This document shows positions 23,518-30,832 of a DNA stretch of 33,733 nucleotides, piece by piece. The notes below the pieces were generated by a model that made no database searches, was not told the DNA's origin, and saw only the letters and a list, made by a program, of their open reading frames with translations. This DNA comes from Holophagaceae bacterium UBA692 (GTDB lineage Bacteria > Acidobacteriota > Holophagae > Holophagales > Holophagaceae), in assembly GCA_002297665.1 (NCBI GenBank), contig DBMS01000057.1, forward strand, positions 1 to 33,733. Direction: 5' to 3'. Every line of letters begins with the position of its first letter. The stretch's first letter is position 1. The translations under genes and the position numbers were made by a program.

Positions 23518-24888
23518 TCAGGCCCGGGCCGCTTCGATCTCGAGGGCGGTGCGGGGCTTGGGCGGGCCCAGGCGCCGGGCTCCGGTGGCGGTCACCAGGA
23601 AGTCCTCCTCGATGCGCAGGCCGCCGAAGCCCTCGTAGGCCTCCAGGGCCTCGTAGTCGATGAAGTCCGTGAAGCGCCCCTCGGACCGCCAGCGCCGGGC
23701 CAGTTCGGGGATGAAGTAGACGCCGGGCTCGACGGTGAGGACGAAGCCTTCCTGGAGGGGGCGGGCCAGGCGCAGGGACTTCAGGCCGAACTGGGTGCTG
23801 CGGGGCCGGCCCTCGTGGCCCACCAGCCCTTCGCCCAGGTTCTCCATGTCGTGCACGTCCAGGCCCATGAGGTGCCCCAGGCCGCAGGGGAAGAAGAGCG
23901 CGTGGGCGCCCTGGTCCACGGCGTCGGCCACGTCGCCCTTCATCAGGCCCAGGTCCTTGAGTCCGGCCGCGAGGGTGCGGCAGGCCAGGAGATGGATGTC
24001 CTTGAAGTCCGCCCCCGGGCGCAGGGCTCCTTCCGCGGCCAGGAAGGCCGCCAGGACCACGTCGTGGATGTCCCGCTGGCGCGGGGTGAACGCGCGGTCC
24101 ACGGGGAAGGTGCTGGACAGGTCCCCGGCGTAATGGGCCGCCGTCTCGGCGCCCGCGTCCAGGAGGAAGAGCTGGCCGCTCTCCAGGGTGTTCCCGTAGT
24201 GGTGGTTGTGCAGGACGCCGCCGCGCACCGTGGCGATGACGGGAAAGGAGAGCCCGCCGCCCCCGGCCAGGGCGATCTCCGTGACGCGGCCCATGATCTC
24301 GGCCTCCCGCATCCCGGGGCGGGCCATGGCCATGGCTTCCAGGTGCATGCGCACCGAGGTGGCGACGGCGCGTTCGATCTCCTCGATCTCCGCGGGGGAC
24401 TTCCGGATGCGCAGTTCGGCCACGGCGCGGATGAAGGCCGCCGAGGGCTGGGGGGCCCCGGGGCCCAGGGCCTCGAGGATCCGCAGCCGGTGCTCGGCCC
24501 GGTAGGGGGGCAGGAGGTGCAGGGGGCGCCCGGACGCCTGGGCCCGGCAGAGGTGCTCCTTCAGGGCCGACGCGGGGGCGGTGCGGGCGATGCCGGCGGC
24601 GTCGGCGAGGTCGCGAACGCCGGGCTGGGGCCCCGTCCACACGAGGTCGTCCAGGGTGCGGTCGTCCCCGAAGAGGGTGGCGCTGTCCTCGTCCAGGTCC
24701 AGGACGGCCGCGAAGCCCGGGCGGTCCACGCCCGTGAAGTAGAGGAAGGAGCTGTCCTGGCGGAACGGGAAAGTGTTGTCGGCGTAGTTCATGGGGCTCT
24801 CCTCGTTGCCGAGGAGGAGCAGGATGCCCGAGGCGACCTGCGCCTTGAGGCGGTTGCGGCGCTCCGCGAAGGGCTGGGAACCGGGCAT
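23518..24888 (-). CDS. M24 Xaa-Pro aminopeptidase/dipeptidase
   Basis: 456 aa, matching PepP-like proteins. It removes residues in front of proline, and such enzymes also act on hydroxyproline-containing peptides. Residues 1-135 are the AMP_N domain (NYADNTFPFRQDSSFLYFTG). The pita-bread catalytic domain follows, with the metal ligands in FLLDAGAE, AGDLSSTF, CGLGHLMGLDVHD, LTVEPGVYF and GLRIEEDFLV. The ATG 24888 has GGAG six bases upstream. It is the first gene of the operon with the regulator, the activase and HypD; peptide-derived hydroxyproline would feed HypD directly. The exact choice between aminopeptidase P and prolidase is open. Confidence 0.93.
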   Translation of the reverse strand: MPGSQPFAERRNRLKAQVASGILLLLGNEESPMNYADNTFPFRQDSSFLYFTGVDRPGFAAVLDLDEDSATLFGDDRTLDDLVWTGPQPGVRDLADAAGIARTAPASALKEHLCRAQASGRPLHLLPPYRAEHRLRILEALGPGAPQPSAAFIRAVAELRIRKSPAEIEEIERAVATSVRMHLEAMAMARPGMREAEIMGRVTEIALAGGGGLSFPVIATVRGGVLHNHHYGNTLESGQLFLLDAGAETAAHYAGDLSSTFPVDRAFTPRQRDIHDVVLAAFLAAEGALRPGADFKDIHLLACRTLAAGLKDLGLMKGDVADAVDQGAHALFFPCGLGHLMGLDVHDMENLGEGLVGHEGRPRSTQFGLKSLRLARPLQEGFVLTVEPGVYFIPELARRWRSEGRFTDFIDYEALEAYEGFGGLRIEEDFLVTATGARRLGPPKPRTALEIEAARA

Positions 24889-24905
24889 GGGCGACTCCGG
24901 GAAAG

Positions 24906-24926
24906 TCTGATATCTAATATATCAGA
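24906..24926. promoter_or_regulatory. 21 bp perfect palindrome, probable operator of the hydroxyproline operon
   Basis: TCTGATAT at 24906-24913, a 5 bp spacer and ATATCAGA at 24919-24926 form a perfect inverted repeat. A second, overlapping near-palindrome (ATCT-N8-AGAT, 24912-24927, with one mismatched pair) shares it. It lies 18 bp upstream of the peptidase start. On the minus strand it contains TATATT, a plausible -10 hexamer, so a bound dimer would block initiation. The FadR-type regulator encoded in the operon is the obvious ligand, by inference. Confidence 0.7.
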
Positions 24927-24971
24927 TTGGATGACCCGCAAAAGGGGGGAGAACGGGTGGGAACGAAACCC

Positions 24972-25001
24972 TTGACAAACCTGCCGCACGCTGTTTCTAG
25001 T
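24972..25001 (+). promoter_or_regulatory. Promoter of the ilv leader-lysR-ilvA operon
   Basis: TTGACA at 24972-24977 is a perfect -35. The -10 is either TTCTAG at 24995-25000 (17 bp spacing) or TCTAGT at 24996-25001 (18 bp). Transcription would start near 25007, almost at the leader ATG. It is back-to-back with the hydroxyproline operon, sharing an intergenic region of about 120 bp. Confidence 0.6.
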
Positions 25002-25009
25002 GGGAGTCA

Positions 25010-25147
25010 ATGATGACCTTGCGCCGCGCATCCGCCCCCGTCTCCGGCCCCGCCGGAATGGCCGGCGTCCGTGCGCTGGGGACCGTCCTCGCCCTTAACA
25101 ACCTGTCGGTGGTCGTAATTATTGACCACGGGGCGGGGGCCATCTAG
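25010..25147 (+). CDS. Leader peptide with Val-Val-Val-Ile-Ile (branched-chain amino-acid attenuator)
   Basis: 45 aa, from ATG 25010; ATG 25013 is also possible and has GGGAG six bases upstream. Near its end it reads LALNNLSVVVIIDHGAGAI. The five control codons GTG GTC GTA ATT ATT lie at 25109-25123. Six bases further begins the G-rich arm of the antiterminator, and the stop TAG is at 25145-25147. This is the layout of the enteric ilv leader peptides, which also end in runs of Val and Ile. Translation stalling for lack of charged Ile or Val tRNA would let transcription pass into lysR and ilvA. No such leader has been named here, so the symbol is left empty. Confidence 0.85.
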   Translation: MMTLRRASAPVSGPAGMAGVRALGTVLALNNLSVVVIIDHGAGAI

Positions 25148-25178
25148 CCAGCAGAACGAGTTCACCCCTTCCGCCCCG
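25129..25178 (+). promoter_or_regulatory. Antiterminator of the ilv attenuator
   Basis: The RNA segment 25129-25139 (starting CGGGGCGG, inside the end of the leader frame) can pair with 25168-25178, eleven base pairs including two G-U. The core GGGGCGG (25130-25136) with CCGCCCC (25171-25177) is perfect. Its 3' arm overlaps the 5' arm of the terminator (25173-25179), so the two hairpins exclude each other. A ribosome at the stop codon would cover the 5' arm. Confidence 0.75.
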
Positions 25179-25203
25179 CACCCCATAGGTCGCGGGGCTT
25201 TTT
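25173..25203 (+). terminator. Attenuator terminator before lysR
   Basis: GCCCCGC (25173-25179) pairs perfectly with GCGGGGC (25192-25198); inside the loop ACC/GGT can add three more pairs with one bulged base. It is followed immediately by TTTTT (25199-25203). It stands 17 bp before the lysR ATG and after the leader stop codon, the position of an attenuator rather than an operon end. Confidence 0.85.
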
Positions 25204-25220
25204 CGTTTCCGGAGTCCTCC

Positions 25221-26117
25221 ATGAACCTGTCCGATCTCGAGATCCTGGTGTGCCTGGCCGAGGAAGGAAGCTTCTCCCGCGCCGCCGCGAAGCTCAACCG
25301 CTCCCAGCCCGCCGTGAGCCAGGCCATCCGCCGCCTGGAGGAGACGTTCGAGCTGCAGCTGCTGGACCGCACCTCCCGGCGCACGGTGCTCACGGGGGCC
25401 GGGGCGGCGCTGGTCTCCTACGCCGGGCGCATCCTCCACCTGTGGGACGGCGCGGTCCGGACCCTGGCCGAGCGCCGCAACGGCAAGCGCGGGGTGCTCC
25501 GCCTCGCGGCCAACGGGCTCCTGTGCGACTACCTCCTGCCGCCGCTCATCGAGGCCTTCCGCGCGGACCATCCCCACGCCAAGATCGAGCTCGCCCAGTG
25601 CCCGGCTTCGGGAATCCCGTCGGCCCTCCTGGACCAGGACCTGGATTTCGGCTTCCTCTCCTTCGCGCCCACCCACCGGGACCTGGAGACCCAGCCCCTG
25701 TTCCGGGACGACCTGGTGCTGGCGGTGCCGCCCCGGCACCCCTTCGCGCGTTTCGCCCAGGTGAGCTTCCAGCAGATCGCCGGCGAGCCGTTCCTGGCCC
25801 ATTCCGCCGCGTCGCCCAGCCGCAAGCGCCTGGACTACCAGTTCGGCCAGGAGGGGGTGGCGCCCCGGATCGCCATGGAGCTGCCCAGCCTCGAATCCAT
25901 CAAGCGCTTCGTGGCCGCGGGCGCCGGCATCGCCATCCTGCCCCGGCTCTGCCTGGAGCGGGAGCTCCAGGAGGGAACCCTGGTGGCTCCCCGCATGAAG
26001 TCCCAGCCCATCGGCCGGGAGATCCGGGTGGCCTGGCGCCGCACCCGGGGCGCCTCGCCCCTGGCGGGCGCCTTCCTCGACCAGACCGCCCGGAGGTTCA
26101 AATGCAGGGCGGCGTAG
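25221..26117 (+). CDS. LysR-family transcriptional regulator
   Basis: 298 aa from ATG 25221, with GGAG six bases upstream. The N-terminal helix-turn-helix is clear: LEILVCLAEEGSFSRAAAKLNRSQPAVSQAIRRLEETF. Residues about 90-298 form the periplasmic-binding-protein-like effector domain. It is co-transcribed with ilvA, whose start it overlaps by 16 bp, and both lie behind the Val/Ile attenuator, so its own level should follow branched-chain amino-acid supply. Its targets are unknown; ilvA or other ilv genes are the reasonable guess. Confidence 0.93.
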   Translation: MNLSDLEILVCLAEEGSFSRAAAKLNRSQPAVSQAIRRLEETFELQLLDRTSRRTVLTGAGAALVSYAGRILHLWDGAVRTLAERRNGKRGVLRLAANGLLCDYLLPPLIEAFRADHPHAKIELAQCPASGIPSALLDQDLDFGFLSFAPTHRDLETQPLFRDDLVLAVPPRHPFARFAQVSFQQIAGEPFLAHSAASPSRKRLDYQFGQEGVAPRIAMELPSLESIKRFVAAGAGIAILPRLCLERELQEGTLVAPRMKSQPIGREIRVAWRRTRGASPLAGAFLDQTARRFKCRAA

Positions 26118-27625
26118 ACCCCGAAGGCCAGGCGGTCTTCGAGGGCATGCTCACCGCGCCCGTGTACGACGTGGCGGTGGAATCCCCGCTGGAAGCCGCG
26201 CCGCTCCTTTCCGCAGCCCTGGGCAACCGGATCTGGTTCAAGCGCGAGGACCTCCAGCCCGTGTTCTCCTTCAAGCTGCGGGGAGCCTACGCCCGCATGG
26301 CCAGGCTGGGATCCGACGAGCTGGCCCGGGGGGTGGTGGCGGCCTCGGCCGGGAACCACGCCCAGGGGGTGGCCCTCGCCGCCGGGAAGCTGGGTTGCCG
26401 CGCGGTCATCGTCATGCCCCTGACGACTCCGGCCATCAAGGTGGAGGCGGTGCGGCGCCTGGGAGGGGAGGTGAGGCTCCACGGCGACACCTTCGACGAG
26501 GCCGCCGCCGAGGCCCGGCGTTTGGCGGAGGAGGGGCTCACCCCCATCCACCCCTTCGACGACCCGGACGTGGTCGCGGGCCAGGGCACGGTGGGCCTGG
26601 AACTGCTCCGCCAGCGGCCCCGCGGGCTGGACGCGGTGTTCGTGCCGGTGGGCGGGGGCGGTCTCATCGCGGGCGTGGCCACCTGCATCAAGCGGCTCAT
26701 GCCCGCCATCCGCGTGATCGGCGTGGAGCCCGCGGATTCCGACTGCCTGGCCCGGGCCCTGGCGGCGGGCCGGCCCGTGAAGCTGGACCACGCGGGGATC
26801 TTCGCGGACGGCGTGGCGGTGCGCCAGGTGGGCGACCTCCCCTTCCGCCTGTGCCGGAACCGCGTGGACGAGGTGGTGCGCGTGGGCACGGACGAGATCT
26901 GCGCGGCCATCAAGGACGTCTTCTCGGAAAACCGCACCGTGCTGGAGCCCAGCGGCGCCCTGTCGGTGGCGGGGCTGCGAAGGTGGGCCGAGGGGCGCAG
27001 GGGCCTGGACCTGGCCGCCATCCTCAGCGGCGCCAACCTGAACTTCGACCGGCTGCGCTTCGTGGCCGAAAGGGCGGGCTCCGGGGAGCGGCGGGAAGCG
27101 CTGTTCGGGGTGGTCATCCCGGAGCGCCCAGGCAGCTTCCGGGCCTTCTGCGAGCTCGTCGGGAACCGCGCCGTCACCGAGTTCAACTACCGCTATTCGG
27201 ACGCGTCCCGCGCCCGGATCTTCGTGGGCATCGAGGTCTCGGGCCCCGGGGAGGTGGACGAGCTCATGGCCCTCTTCCACGCCAACGGCCTGGTGGCGGT
27301 GGACCTCACCGGCAACGAGCTGGCCAAGCTCCACCTGCGCCACCTGGCCTGGGGCTTCACGCCCAACCCCGGCCTGGAACGGGTCTTCCGGTTCGAGTTT
27401 CCCGAGCGTCCCGGCGCGCTGCTGCGCTTCCTGACGCGCATGAGCCGGGGGTGGAACATCACGCTCTTCCACTACCGCAACCACGGCGCCGACGTGGGCC
27501 GCGTCCTGGCCGGGATGGAGGTGCCCAGGGAGGACGAGGGGGCCTTCTGGACCTTCCTGGGCGGGCTGGGCTACGCGTGGACGGACGAGCTGGACAATCC
27601 GGCCTACCGCTTCTTCCTGGCTTGA
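26102..27625 (+). CDS. ilvA: Biosynthetic threonine deaminase (threonine ammonia-lyase)
   Basis: 507 aa, near the E. coli IlvA length. It converts threonine to 2-oxobutyrate, the committed step to isoleucine. The PLP lysine is in FSFKLRGAYARM; SAGNHAQGVALAA and PVGGGGLIAGVA bind the cofactor phosphate and substrate. The C-terminal part from about residue 330 holds two ACT-like regulatory domains (GVVIPERPGSFRAF and FEFPERPGALLRF), so it is the isoleucine-inhibited biosynthetic type rather than the short catabolic one. ATG 26102 has GGAGG five bases upstream and overlaps lysR by 16 bp. Control by the Val/Ile leader agrees with its role. Confidence 0.96.
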   Translation: MQGGVDPEGQAVFEGMLTAPVYDVAVESPLEAAPLLSAALGNRIWFKREDLQPVFSFKLRGAYARMARLGSDELARGVVAASAGNHAQGVALAAGKLGCRAVIVMPLTTPAIKVEAVRRLGGEVRLHGDTFDEAAAEARRLAEEGLTPIHPFDDPDVVAGQGTVGLELLRQRPRGLDAVFVPVGGGGLIAGVATCIKRLMPAIRVIGVEPADSDCLARALAAGRPVKLDHAGIFADGVAVRQVGDLPFRLCRNRVDEVVRVGTDEICAAIKDVFSENRTVLEPSGALSVAGLRRWAEGRRGLDLAAILSGANLNFDRLRFVAERAGSGERREALFGVVIPERPGSFRAFCELVGNRAVTEFNYRYSDASRARIFVGIEVSGPGEVDELMALFHANGLVAVDLTGNELAKLHLRHLAWGFTPNPGLERVFRFEFPERPGALLRFLTRMSRGWNITLFHYRNHGADVGRVLAGMEVPREDEGAFWTFLGGLGYAWTDELDNPAYRFFLA

Positions 27626-27650
27626 CCGGGGGTGACCCGTGACCAATACT
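27622..27650 (+). promoter_or_regulatory. Possible promoter of the asn leader-asnB unit
   Basis: TTGACC at 27622-27627, overlapping the ilvA stop, is followed after 17 bp by AATACT at 27645-27650. Transcription would start near 27657, exactly at the A of a leader ATG, giving a leaderless leader-peptide message. The alternative is read-through from ilvA. Moderate to low confidence. Confidence 0.4.
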
Positions 27651-27716
27651 TCCACCATGGCTTTCGCGTCCGTCAACTTCGCCAATAATAATCCGCCCCC
27701 GGGGTGGAGTTGGTGA
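27639..27716 (+). CDS. Leader peptide with Asn-Asn-Asn (asparagine attenuator of asnB)
   Basis: 25 aa from GTG 27639, or 19 aa from ATG 27657 (MAFASVNFANNNPPPGWSW). GGGGGTGA at 27628-27635 would serve the GTG as ribosome-binding site; the ATG would suit a leaderless transcript. Three consecutive AAT codons at 27684-27692 encode Asn, a codon that is rare in this GC-rich window where AAC dominates; further Asn codons are AAC 27675 and, in the long form, AAT 27645. The stop is TGA 27714-27716. Antiterminator and terminator hairpins and then asnB follow, so asparaginyl-tRNA shortage should switch asparagine synthetase on. It begins only 13 bp after ilvA. Confidence 0.82.
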   Translation: MTNTSTMAFASVNFANNNPPPGWSW

Positions 27717-27745
27717 TCCGGCCGGATCGTCCTCGCTTCCGCCCC
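27701..27745 (+). promoter_or_regulatory. Antiterminator of the asn attenuator
   Basis: GGGGTGG at 27701-27707, just 8 nt after the AAT triplet, can pair with CCGCCCC at 27739-27745 (seven pairs with one G-U). That arm overlaps the terminator 5' arm (27741-27748), so the structures exclude each other. A possible protector pairing exists between CCACC at 27652-27656 and GGTGG at 27703-27707. Confidence 0.65.
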
Positions 27746-27772
27746 ACGTTCGCGCGTGGGGCTTTTTCTTTT
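27741..27772 (+). terminator. Attenuator terminator before asnB
   Basis: GCCCCACG (27741-27748) and CGTGGGGC (27755-27762) form a perfect 8 bp stem with loop TTCGCG, followed by TTTTTCTTTT (27763-27772). It lies 17 bp before the asnB ATG and after the leader stop codon. Confidence 0.88.
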
Positions 27773-27789
27773 CTCCGAAAGGACCTCCC

Positions 27790-29478
27790 ATGTGCGGCAT
27801 CCTGGCCATTCTCGACATCGACCCCGCCCGTTCCAATTCCGGCGAGCTCCGCAGGCAGGCCCTTTCCATGGCCCGGAAGGTGAGACACAGGGGGCCCGAC
27901 TGGAGCGGCATCCACAGCGACGACCACGCCATCCTCGCCCATGAGCGGCTCTCCATCGTGGACGTGGAGCACGGCGCGCAGCCGCTGGTGGACACCCTCA
28001 CCGGCAACCTTCTCACGGTCAACGGCGAGATCTACAACCACAAGGAGCTCGAGAAGAGCCTCCTGCGGCATCACGACTTCCAGACGAAGTCGGACTGCGA
28101 GGTGATCCTCTACCTCTACGACGAGGCATCCCCGAAGAAGTTCCTCAATGCCATCAACGGGATCTTCGCGTTCGTGCTCTACGACCCCCGCAACGGCAGC
28201 TACCTCATCGCCCGGGACCCCATCGGCGTGGTGCCCCTTTACCTGGGCTGGGACCGCCAGGAGAACCTCTACGCGGCCTCCGAGCTCAAGGCCCTGACGG
28301 GCCACTGCGAGCGCATCCAGGAGTTCCCGGCGGGGTGCTTCTACCAGGGGCACGAGAAGGAGAAGGGGTTCCAGCGGTACTACGAGCCGAAGTGGGCGGA
28401 GCCCGGCTTCGTGCCGTCCAGGCCCTACGACGCCCAGGCGCTGCGCAAGGCCCTCACCGAGGCCGTGCACCGGCAGCTCATGTGCGACGTGCCCTACGGG
28501 CTCCTCATCTCGGGCGGCGTGGACTCCTCCATCATCGCGGCCATCGCCGCCCGGTACCGGGAGAACCGGGTGGAGGAGGACGACCGCGGCCCGGCCTGGT
28601 GGCCCCGCATCCATTCCTTCGCGGTGGGCCTCAAGGACGCGCCGGACCTGGCCCCCGCGCGAAGGGTCGCCGAGCACATCGGCGCCATCCACCACGAGGT
28701 CCACTTCACCGTCCAGGAGGGCCTCGACGCGCTGTCGGACGTCGTGTACCACCTGGAGACCTTCGACATCACCACCATCCGGGCCTCCACCCCCATGTTC
28801 CTCATGATGCGGAAGATCCGCGCCATGGGCATCAAGATGGTCCTGAGCGGAGAGGGAGCCGACGAGATCTTCGGGGGCTACCTCTACTTCCACAAGGCCC
28901 CCTCGGGGGCCGCCCTGCACGAGGAGACGGTGAGCAAGCTCTCCAAGCTCCACCTCTACGACTGCCTCCGGGCCAACAAGTCCGCCGCCGCCTGGAGCGT
29001 GGAGGCCCGGGTCCCCTTCCTGGACCGGGAGTTCCTGGACGTGGCCATGAACATCGACCCCTCCCTCAAGATCCCCCGCAACACGCCCCGCAACATCGAG
29101 AAGCACCTCCTGCGCGAGGCCTTCGACGGCTGGCTTCCCGACGAGGTGCTGTGGCGCCAGAAGGAGCAGTTCTCCGACGGCGTGGGCTACGGCTGGATCA
29201 ACGCCCTCAAGGCCCACGCCGCGGCCGAGATCACCGACGGCATGATGCGAGGGGCCGGGGAACGCTTCCCCGTGAAGACGCCGCTCACCAAGGAGGCCTA
29301 CCTCTACCGCCAGCTCTTCGAGTCCCACTTTCCCATGGCCACCGCCGTTAACTGCGTGCCCTTCGAGGCCAGCGTGGCCTGCTCCACCGCGGCGGCCCTG
29401 GCGTGGGACCCCTCGTTCAAGGATCGCGCCGACCCCTCCGGCCGGGCCGTGGCGGGGGTGCACGACAAGGCCTACTGA
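27790..29478 (+). CDS. asnB: Asparagine synthase (glutamine-hydrolysing)
   Basis: 562 aa, like E. coli AsnB (about 554). It makes asparagine from aspartate with ATP and glutamine-derived ammonia. The N-terminal nucleophile glutaminase domain begins MCGILAIL, so Cys2 is catalytic after Met removal, and has RHRGPDWSG and VNGEIYNHKEL. The synthetase domain has the PP-loop LLISGGVDSSIIAAIAARY, plus VLSGEGADEIFGGYLYFHKAP and WSVEARVPFLDREFLDVAM. ATG 27790 has AAAGGA upstream. Expression appears gated by the asparagine leader attenuator. Confidence 0.97.
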   Translation: MCGILAILDIDPARSNSGELRRQALSMARKVRHRGPDWSGIHSDDHAILAHERLSIVDVEHGAQPLVDTLTGNLLTVNGEIYNHKELEKSLLRHHDFQTKSDCEVILYLYDEASPKKFLNAINGIFAFVLYDPRNGSYLIARDPIGVVPLYLGWDRQENLYAASELKALTGHCERIQEFPAGCFYQGHEKEKGFQRYYEPKWAEPGFVPSRPYDAQALRKALTEAVHRQLMCDVPYGLLISGGVDSSIIAAIAARYRENRVEEDDRGPAWWPRIHSFAVGLKDAPDLAPARRVAEHIGAIHHEVHFTVQEGLDALSDVVYHLETFDITTIRASTPMFLMMRKIRAMGIKMVLSGEGADEIFGGYLYFHKAPSGAALHEETVSKLSKLHLYDCLRANKSAAAWSVEARVPFLDREFLDVAMNIDPSLKIPRNTPRNIEKHLLREAFDGWLPDEVLWRQKEQFSDGVGYGWINALKAHAAAEITDGMMRGAGERFPVKTPLTKEAYLYRQLFESHFPMATAVNCVPFEASVACSTAAALAWDPSFKDRADPSGRAVAGVHDKAY

Positions 29479-29610
29479 ACGCCGGGCGGGAGATTCAAGC
29501 CGTCCGGCGGCGCCGGCCCTCGATCCGGCGGCAGGGCATGACGGAGGCGGGTTCCGCGCGTCTATTCTCTGGGAGCAGGACCTCCACCTCCCCGCTCCTT
29601 GGAATCCGCC

Positions 29611-30825
29611 ATGAGAACCACCGCCCTTCTGGGAATCCCCGTTGCCTTGGCCCTGGCGGGCTGTGCCGCCTGGGTGGCCATGCGGCCCAAGCCCCCCGCG
29701 CAGTGGCGGTTCGCCCGGGTGGAGCGGGGCGACGTGAGCCGGAAGGTCACGGCCACGGGCACCGTGAACGCCCTGGTCCAGGTGTCGGTGGGCACCCAGG
29801 TTTCCGGGGTCGTCACCGCCCTCTACGCGGACTTCAACAGCATCGTGAAGAAGGGCCAGGTGGTGGCCCGCATCGACGCCACCGTGAACGAGACCCTGGT
29901 GGCCGACGCCCTGGCCAACCTGCGCAAGGCGCAATCCGCCTGCGTGCTGGCCAAGGACGACCTGGAGCGGAACCGGCGCCTGGCGGCGGAGAAGCTCCTG
30001 GCCGCTGCCGACCTGGACGCCAAGGCCAACGCCTACCAGACGGCCCTGGGCAACCTGGAATCGGCCCAGGCCTCCCTGCGAAAGGCCCGCATCAACCTGG
30101 GCTACTGCACCATCACGGCGCCCGTGGACGGCGTGGTGGTGTCGCGGGTGGTGGACGTGGGGCAGACGGTGGCGGCCAGCTTCAGCACCCCCAGCCTCTT
30201 TTCCATCGCCAACGACCTCTCCCGCATGAAGGTGACCGCGGCCATCGACGAGGCCGACATCGGGGCCATCCAGGCGGGGCAGGAGGTGGCCTTCACCGTG
30301 GACAGCTACCCCGGTCTGGCCTTCCGGGGCTCGGTGAGCGAGGTGCAGCTCAATCCCACGGTGTCGAGCAACGTGGTCACCTATTCGGTGGTGATGGAGG
30401 TGGCCAACGTGCCCCGCCCCGCCGGGGCGGGCCGGGCCGCGAAGGGATCGGCCACGTCGCGCTACGCCCCCGCCGGAAGCCCCGTGTACCGCGGCGAGAT
30501 GGCGCTTTTCCCGGGCATGACGGCCAATGTGGCCATCCTGACCGCGGACCGCCGGAACGTCCTGCGGGTGCCCAACGCGGCCCTGCGCTTCATCCCGGCC
30601 GGCCTTCCCGCGCCCGCCGGGGACAAGGTCTGGGTGCTGGAGAACGGCGCCCCCCGGGCCCTTCCCGTGAAGGTCGTCACCGCGGGCAGCACCCACTCCG
30701 AGATCTCGGGGGAGGGGCTCCGGGAGGGGCTGGCGATCCTGGCCGGCACCGAGGGCGCCGCGGCGGCCGCGACCCCCGCCAAGGCCTCGCCCCTGGGCGG
30801 CCCCGGCGGCCCACCCCCACGCTGA
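29611..30825 (+). CDS. Periplasmic adaptor protein (MacA/HlyD type), probable lipoprotein
   Basis: 404 aa from ATG 29611. It is the membrane fusion component of a tripartite ABC exporter. The N-terminus ends in LALAGC, a lipobox with Cys18, so lipid anchoring is likely. Then come the barrel-sandwich (lipoyl) half VSVGTQVSGVVTALYADFNS, a coiled-coil hairpin of about residues 105-160, the second half YCTITAPVDGVVVSRVVDVGQTVAASF and a beta-barrel domain FTVDSYPGLAFRGSVSEVQ. The Pro/Ala/Gly-rich tail is low complexity. TTG 29599 could extend it by four residues but is not needed. The permease follows 7 bp later. Confidence 0.92.
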   Translation: MRTTALLGIPVALALAGCAAWVAMRPKPPAQWRFARVERGDVSRKVTATGTVNALVQVSVGTQVSGVVTALYADFNSIVKKGQVVARIDATVNETLVADALANLRKAQSACVLAKDDLERNRRLAAEKLLAAADLDAKANAYQTALGNLESAQASLRKARINLGYCTITAPVDGVVVSRVVDVGQTVAASFSTPSLFSIANDLSRMKVTAAIDEADIGAIQAGQEVAFTVDSYPGLAFRGSVSEVQLNPTVSSNVVTYSVVMEVANVPRPAGAGRAAKGSATSRYAPAGSPVYRGEMALFPGMTANVAILTADRRNVLRVPNAALRFIPAGLPAPAGDKVWVLENGAPRALPVKVVTAGSTHSEISGEGLREGLAILAGTEGAAAAATPAKASPLGGPGGPPPR

Positions 30826-30832
30826 GGCTCCC

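Noticed and set aside
29479..29560. GC-rich hairpin potential after asnB
   Set aside because: Several GCCGG/CCGGC pairings are possible, but no T tract follows; such pairings are expected by chance at this GC content.
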